Of a stretch of 6,772 nucleotides of DNA, positions 5,260 through 6,772 are shown in pieces. The position numbers and the translations under genes were made by a program. Origin of the DNA: Asaia bogorensis (lineage in GTDB: Bacteria; Pseudomonadota; Alphaproteobacteria; Acetobacterales; Acetobacteraceae); assembly GCA_945886995.1 (NCBI GenBank), contig CAMCZJ010000161.1, positions 1 through 6,772 of the forward strand, given 5' to 3'. The first letter of the stretch is position 1, and each line of letters starts with the position of its first letter. A model generated the notes under the pieces. That model saw nothing but the letters and a program-made list of their open reading frames with translations, was not told the origin of the DNA and did not search any database.

Positions 5260-6772
5260 AGCCACGCTTGCGCAGCAGCGCATCCACCTGCGGCGGCCTG
5301 CCACGAAATGCGGTGTAAAGCGCCATGGGATCGGCGGTATCGCCCGCTTCGAATATGGTTTTCAGCCCCGCGGCAAGGCTGGGATCGAAAGGATCGCCCG
5401 CTTCCTCAAAAGCTTCGAAACCATCGGCATCCAGCACTTCGGCCCAAAGGTAGAAGTAATATCCAGCGGCATAGCCATCGCCGGAAAACAAATGGCCGAA
5501 ATGGATTGGCCGATGGCGTAGCGCCATGCCCTCTGGCATGCCGATTTCCTGCAAGAAGGCCGCTTCAAATTCCTCCAGCGTCAGCGCTTCCGGCGCCTTA
5601 TGCCGGTGCAGCGCAAGATCAATCAGCGCGCAGGATAGGTATTCCACCATCGCAAAACCCTGCCCATCATTACGTGCGGCGAGTACGCGCCCGAGCAGCG
5701 CCTCATCCAGTGGCGCGCCGGTTTCATGATGCCGCGCATGGGTTTGCAATGTCTCCGGCAGGCTGAGCCAATGCTCCATGATCTGGGAAGGGAATTCGAC
5801 AAAATCGCCAAGCACTGCAGTGCCGGATTGGGACGGATAGCGCGCGCGGCTCATGAGCCCATGCAGCGCATGGCCGAATTCATGAAACAGCGTGCGCGCC
5901 TCATCAAAGGAAAGCAGCGTGGGCGTGGCGCGCGCCAGATTGTTATTGTTGATGATGATGGGCGCGGTGCCATCCCCCAGACCATCAGCGACGCGAAAAC
6001 TGCTCATCCAGGCGCCGGAACGTTTGCCGGGCCGCGCATAATTATCCAGCAGCAGCAGGCCGACATGCTTTCCCGCTTCATCCAGCGCTTCAAAGCCGCG
6101 CAGATCCGCGTGGTAGCGCGGGATATCGGTGCGTTCTTCGAAAACCAGGCCAAACAGGCGCTGCGCTGTGCTGAAGACAGCGCGGAGCATGGCTTCCAAT
6201 TCGAAATGCGGTTTCAGCGCGGCGCCGTCAAAGGCATGCTTGGCCTGGCGTGCCCGTTCCGCCCAATAGCGCCAATCCCAGGGCTCAATTGCGCCATGAT
6301 GGCCGGCGGCGCGGGCGAATTCTTCAAGCTCAGCCTTTTCCGTGGCGATACGGCGCTTGGCCGGCTCCCAGCACGCCTTCAGCAAAGCCTCGGCCGCATC
6401 TGGTGACCCCGCCATGGTGTCGCGCAGGCGGAAGGAGGCGAAATCCGCCTCGCCCAATAATTGCGCGCGTTCGCGGCGCAGTATCAGGATTTCGCGCACC
6501 AGGGGCGCATTCTCCCGCCCCGCGGTTAGCGCGCCCCGCGCCGCAAAGCCGCGCCAGAGCTTTTCGCGCAAATCGCGCCGCGCGGAAAAAGCAAGGAAGG
6601 GTTCGGCGGAAGACCGCGACAGGGTGAAAACATAGCCATCAAGGCCAAGCGCTTCTGCGGCTTCCCGCGCGGCGTGGCGGGCGAAATCGGGCAGGCCATC
6701 CAGATCAGCTTCGGTCAGCACCAGGCGCCATTCATTCTCATCGGCCAGCACATTCTGGCCAAAGCCAGTGTG
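5246..6772 (-). CDS. M3-family zinc oligopeptidase (Dcp/oligopeptidase A type), N-terminus outside the window
   Basis: Cytoplasmic zinc metallopeptidase that degrades short peptides. Here 508 C-terminal residues are visible. The frame stays open to the right edge (HTGFGQNVLADEN at the edge), so the GTG/ATG codons near 6751 are internal. With a usual family length near 680-700, about 180 N-terminal residues lie outside. Seen, counting from the window edge: the zinc motif HEFGH (297-301; bases 5884-5870), whose two His are ligands and Glu298 the catalytic base; the third ligand Glu326 in VEFPSQ; and the substrate-binding HFGHLFSGDGYAAGYYFYLW (424-443) with its conserved His and Tyr residues. 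The motif has one more residue between His and YAAGYY than E. coli OpdA, as in a common clade annotated only as M3 peptidase, so Dcp versus OpdA cannot be decided. The C-terminus LLRKRGLVGA is intact. It ends 72 bp from the convergent gene, within the hairpin. Confidence 0.95.
   Translation of the reverse strand, partial: HTGFGQNVLADENEWRLVLTEADLDGLPDFARHAAREAAEALGLDGYVFTLSRSSAEPFLAFSARRDLREKLWRGFAARGALTAGRENAPLVREILILRRERAQLLGEADFASFRLRDTMAGSPDAAEALLKACWEPAKRRIATEKAELEEFARAAGHHGAIEPWDWRYWAERARQAKHAFDGAALKPHFELEAMLRAVFSTAQRLFGLVFEERTDIPRYHADLRGFEALDEAGKHVGLLLLDNYARPGKRSGAWMSSFRVADGLGDGTAPIIINNNNLARATPTLLSFDEARTLFHEFGHALHGLMSRARYPSQSGTAVLGDFVEFPSQIMEHWLSLPETLQTHARHHETGAPLDEALLGRVLAARNDGQGFAMVEYLSCALIDLALHRHKAPEALTLEEFEAAFLQEIGMPEGMALRHRPIHFGHLFSGDGYAAGYYFYLWAEVLDADGFEAFEEAGDPFDPSLAAGLKTIFEAGDTADPMALYTAFRGRPPQVDALLRKRGLVGA

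Noticed and set aside
5726..6406. A 226-codon plus-strand frame
   Set aside because: Antisense to the peptidase catalytic domain including HEFGH; no independent motif or ribosome-binding site.
6731..6772. Peptidase beginning at GTG 6751 inside the window
   Set aside because: The frame stays open to the edge with FGQNVLADEN, which matches the interior of M3 peptidases, so the true start is outside.

Overview
The window is about 6.8 kb of GC-rich chromosomal DNA. The dense gene packing, high GC at third codon positions and protein similarities suggest an alphaproteobacterium, possibly of the Acetobacteraceae/Rhodospirillales type. That placement is an inference from composition and family resemblance, not proven by a marker gene. 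I see no RNA gene, CRISPR array, transposase or intact mobile element.

Layout on the minus strand, in transcription order from the right: (i) an M3-family zinc metallopeptidase, cut by the right edge (5246-6772); (ii) after one plus-strand gene, a RidA/YjgF-family protein (3794-4144); (iii) a membrane protein with a potassium-channel pore signature whose GTG start overlaps the RidA stop codon (2847-3797); (iv) 59 bp later an extended-SDR nucleotide-sugar epimerase/dehydratase (1795-2787); (v) 22 bp later a DegT/DnrJ/EryC1/StrS aminotransferase (633-1772); (vi) about 14 bp later a GT2 glycosyltransferase cut by the left edge (1-618). The only plus-strand gene is an unrecognised 215-residue protein (4526-5173). 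It is divergent from RidA and convergent with the peptidase.

The SDR, aminotransferase and GT2 form a coherent sugar cassette: remodel a nucleotide sugar, aminate a keto-sugar, transfer the sugar to an acceptor. This fits a surface glycan (LPS O-antigen, exopolysaccharide or a glycosylated metabolite). The nucleotidyltransferase and 4,6-dehydratase that would normally supply the substrate are not in the window. RidA and the channel are translationally coupled to each other. They may or may not share a transcript with the sugar genes.

The least ordinary parts are: the SDR, whose YxxxK catalytic tyrosine is replaced by asparagine; the divergent intergenic region 4145-4525, which contains an AT-rich island (about 34% GC over 4261-4500) with a perfect 14-bp inverted repeat and a cluster of TGATT/AATCA boxes; and the orphan plus-strand gene, in which I see a possible degenerate PD-(D/E)XK nuclease-like signature. 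I did not find a clearly new multi-gene system. These are the items worth checking.
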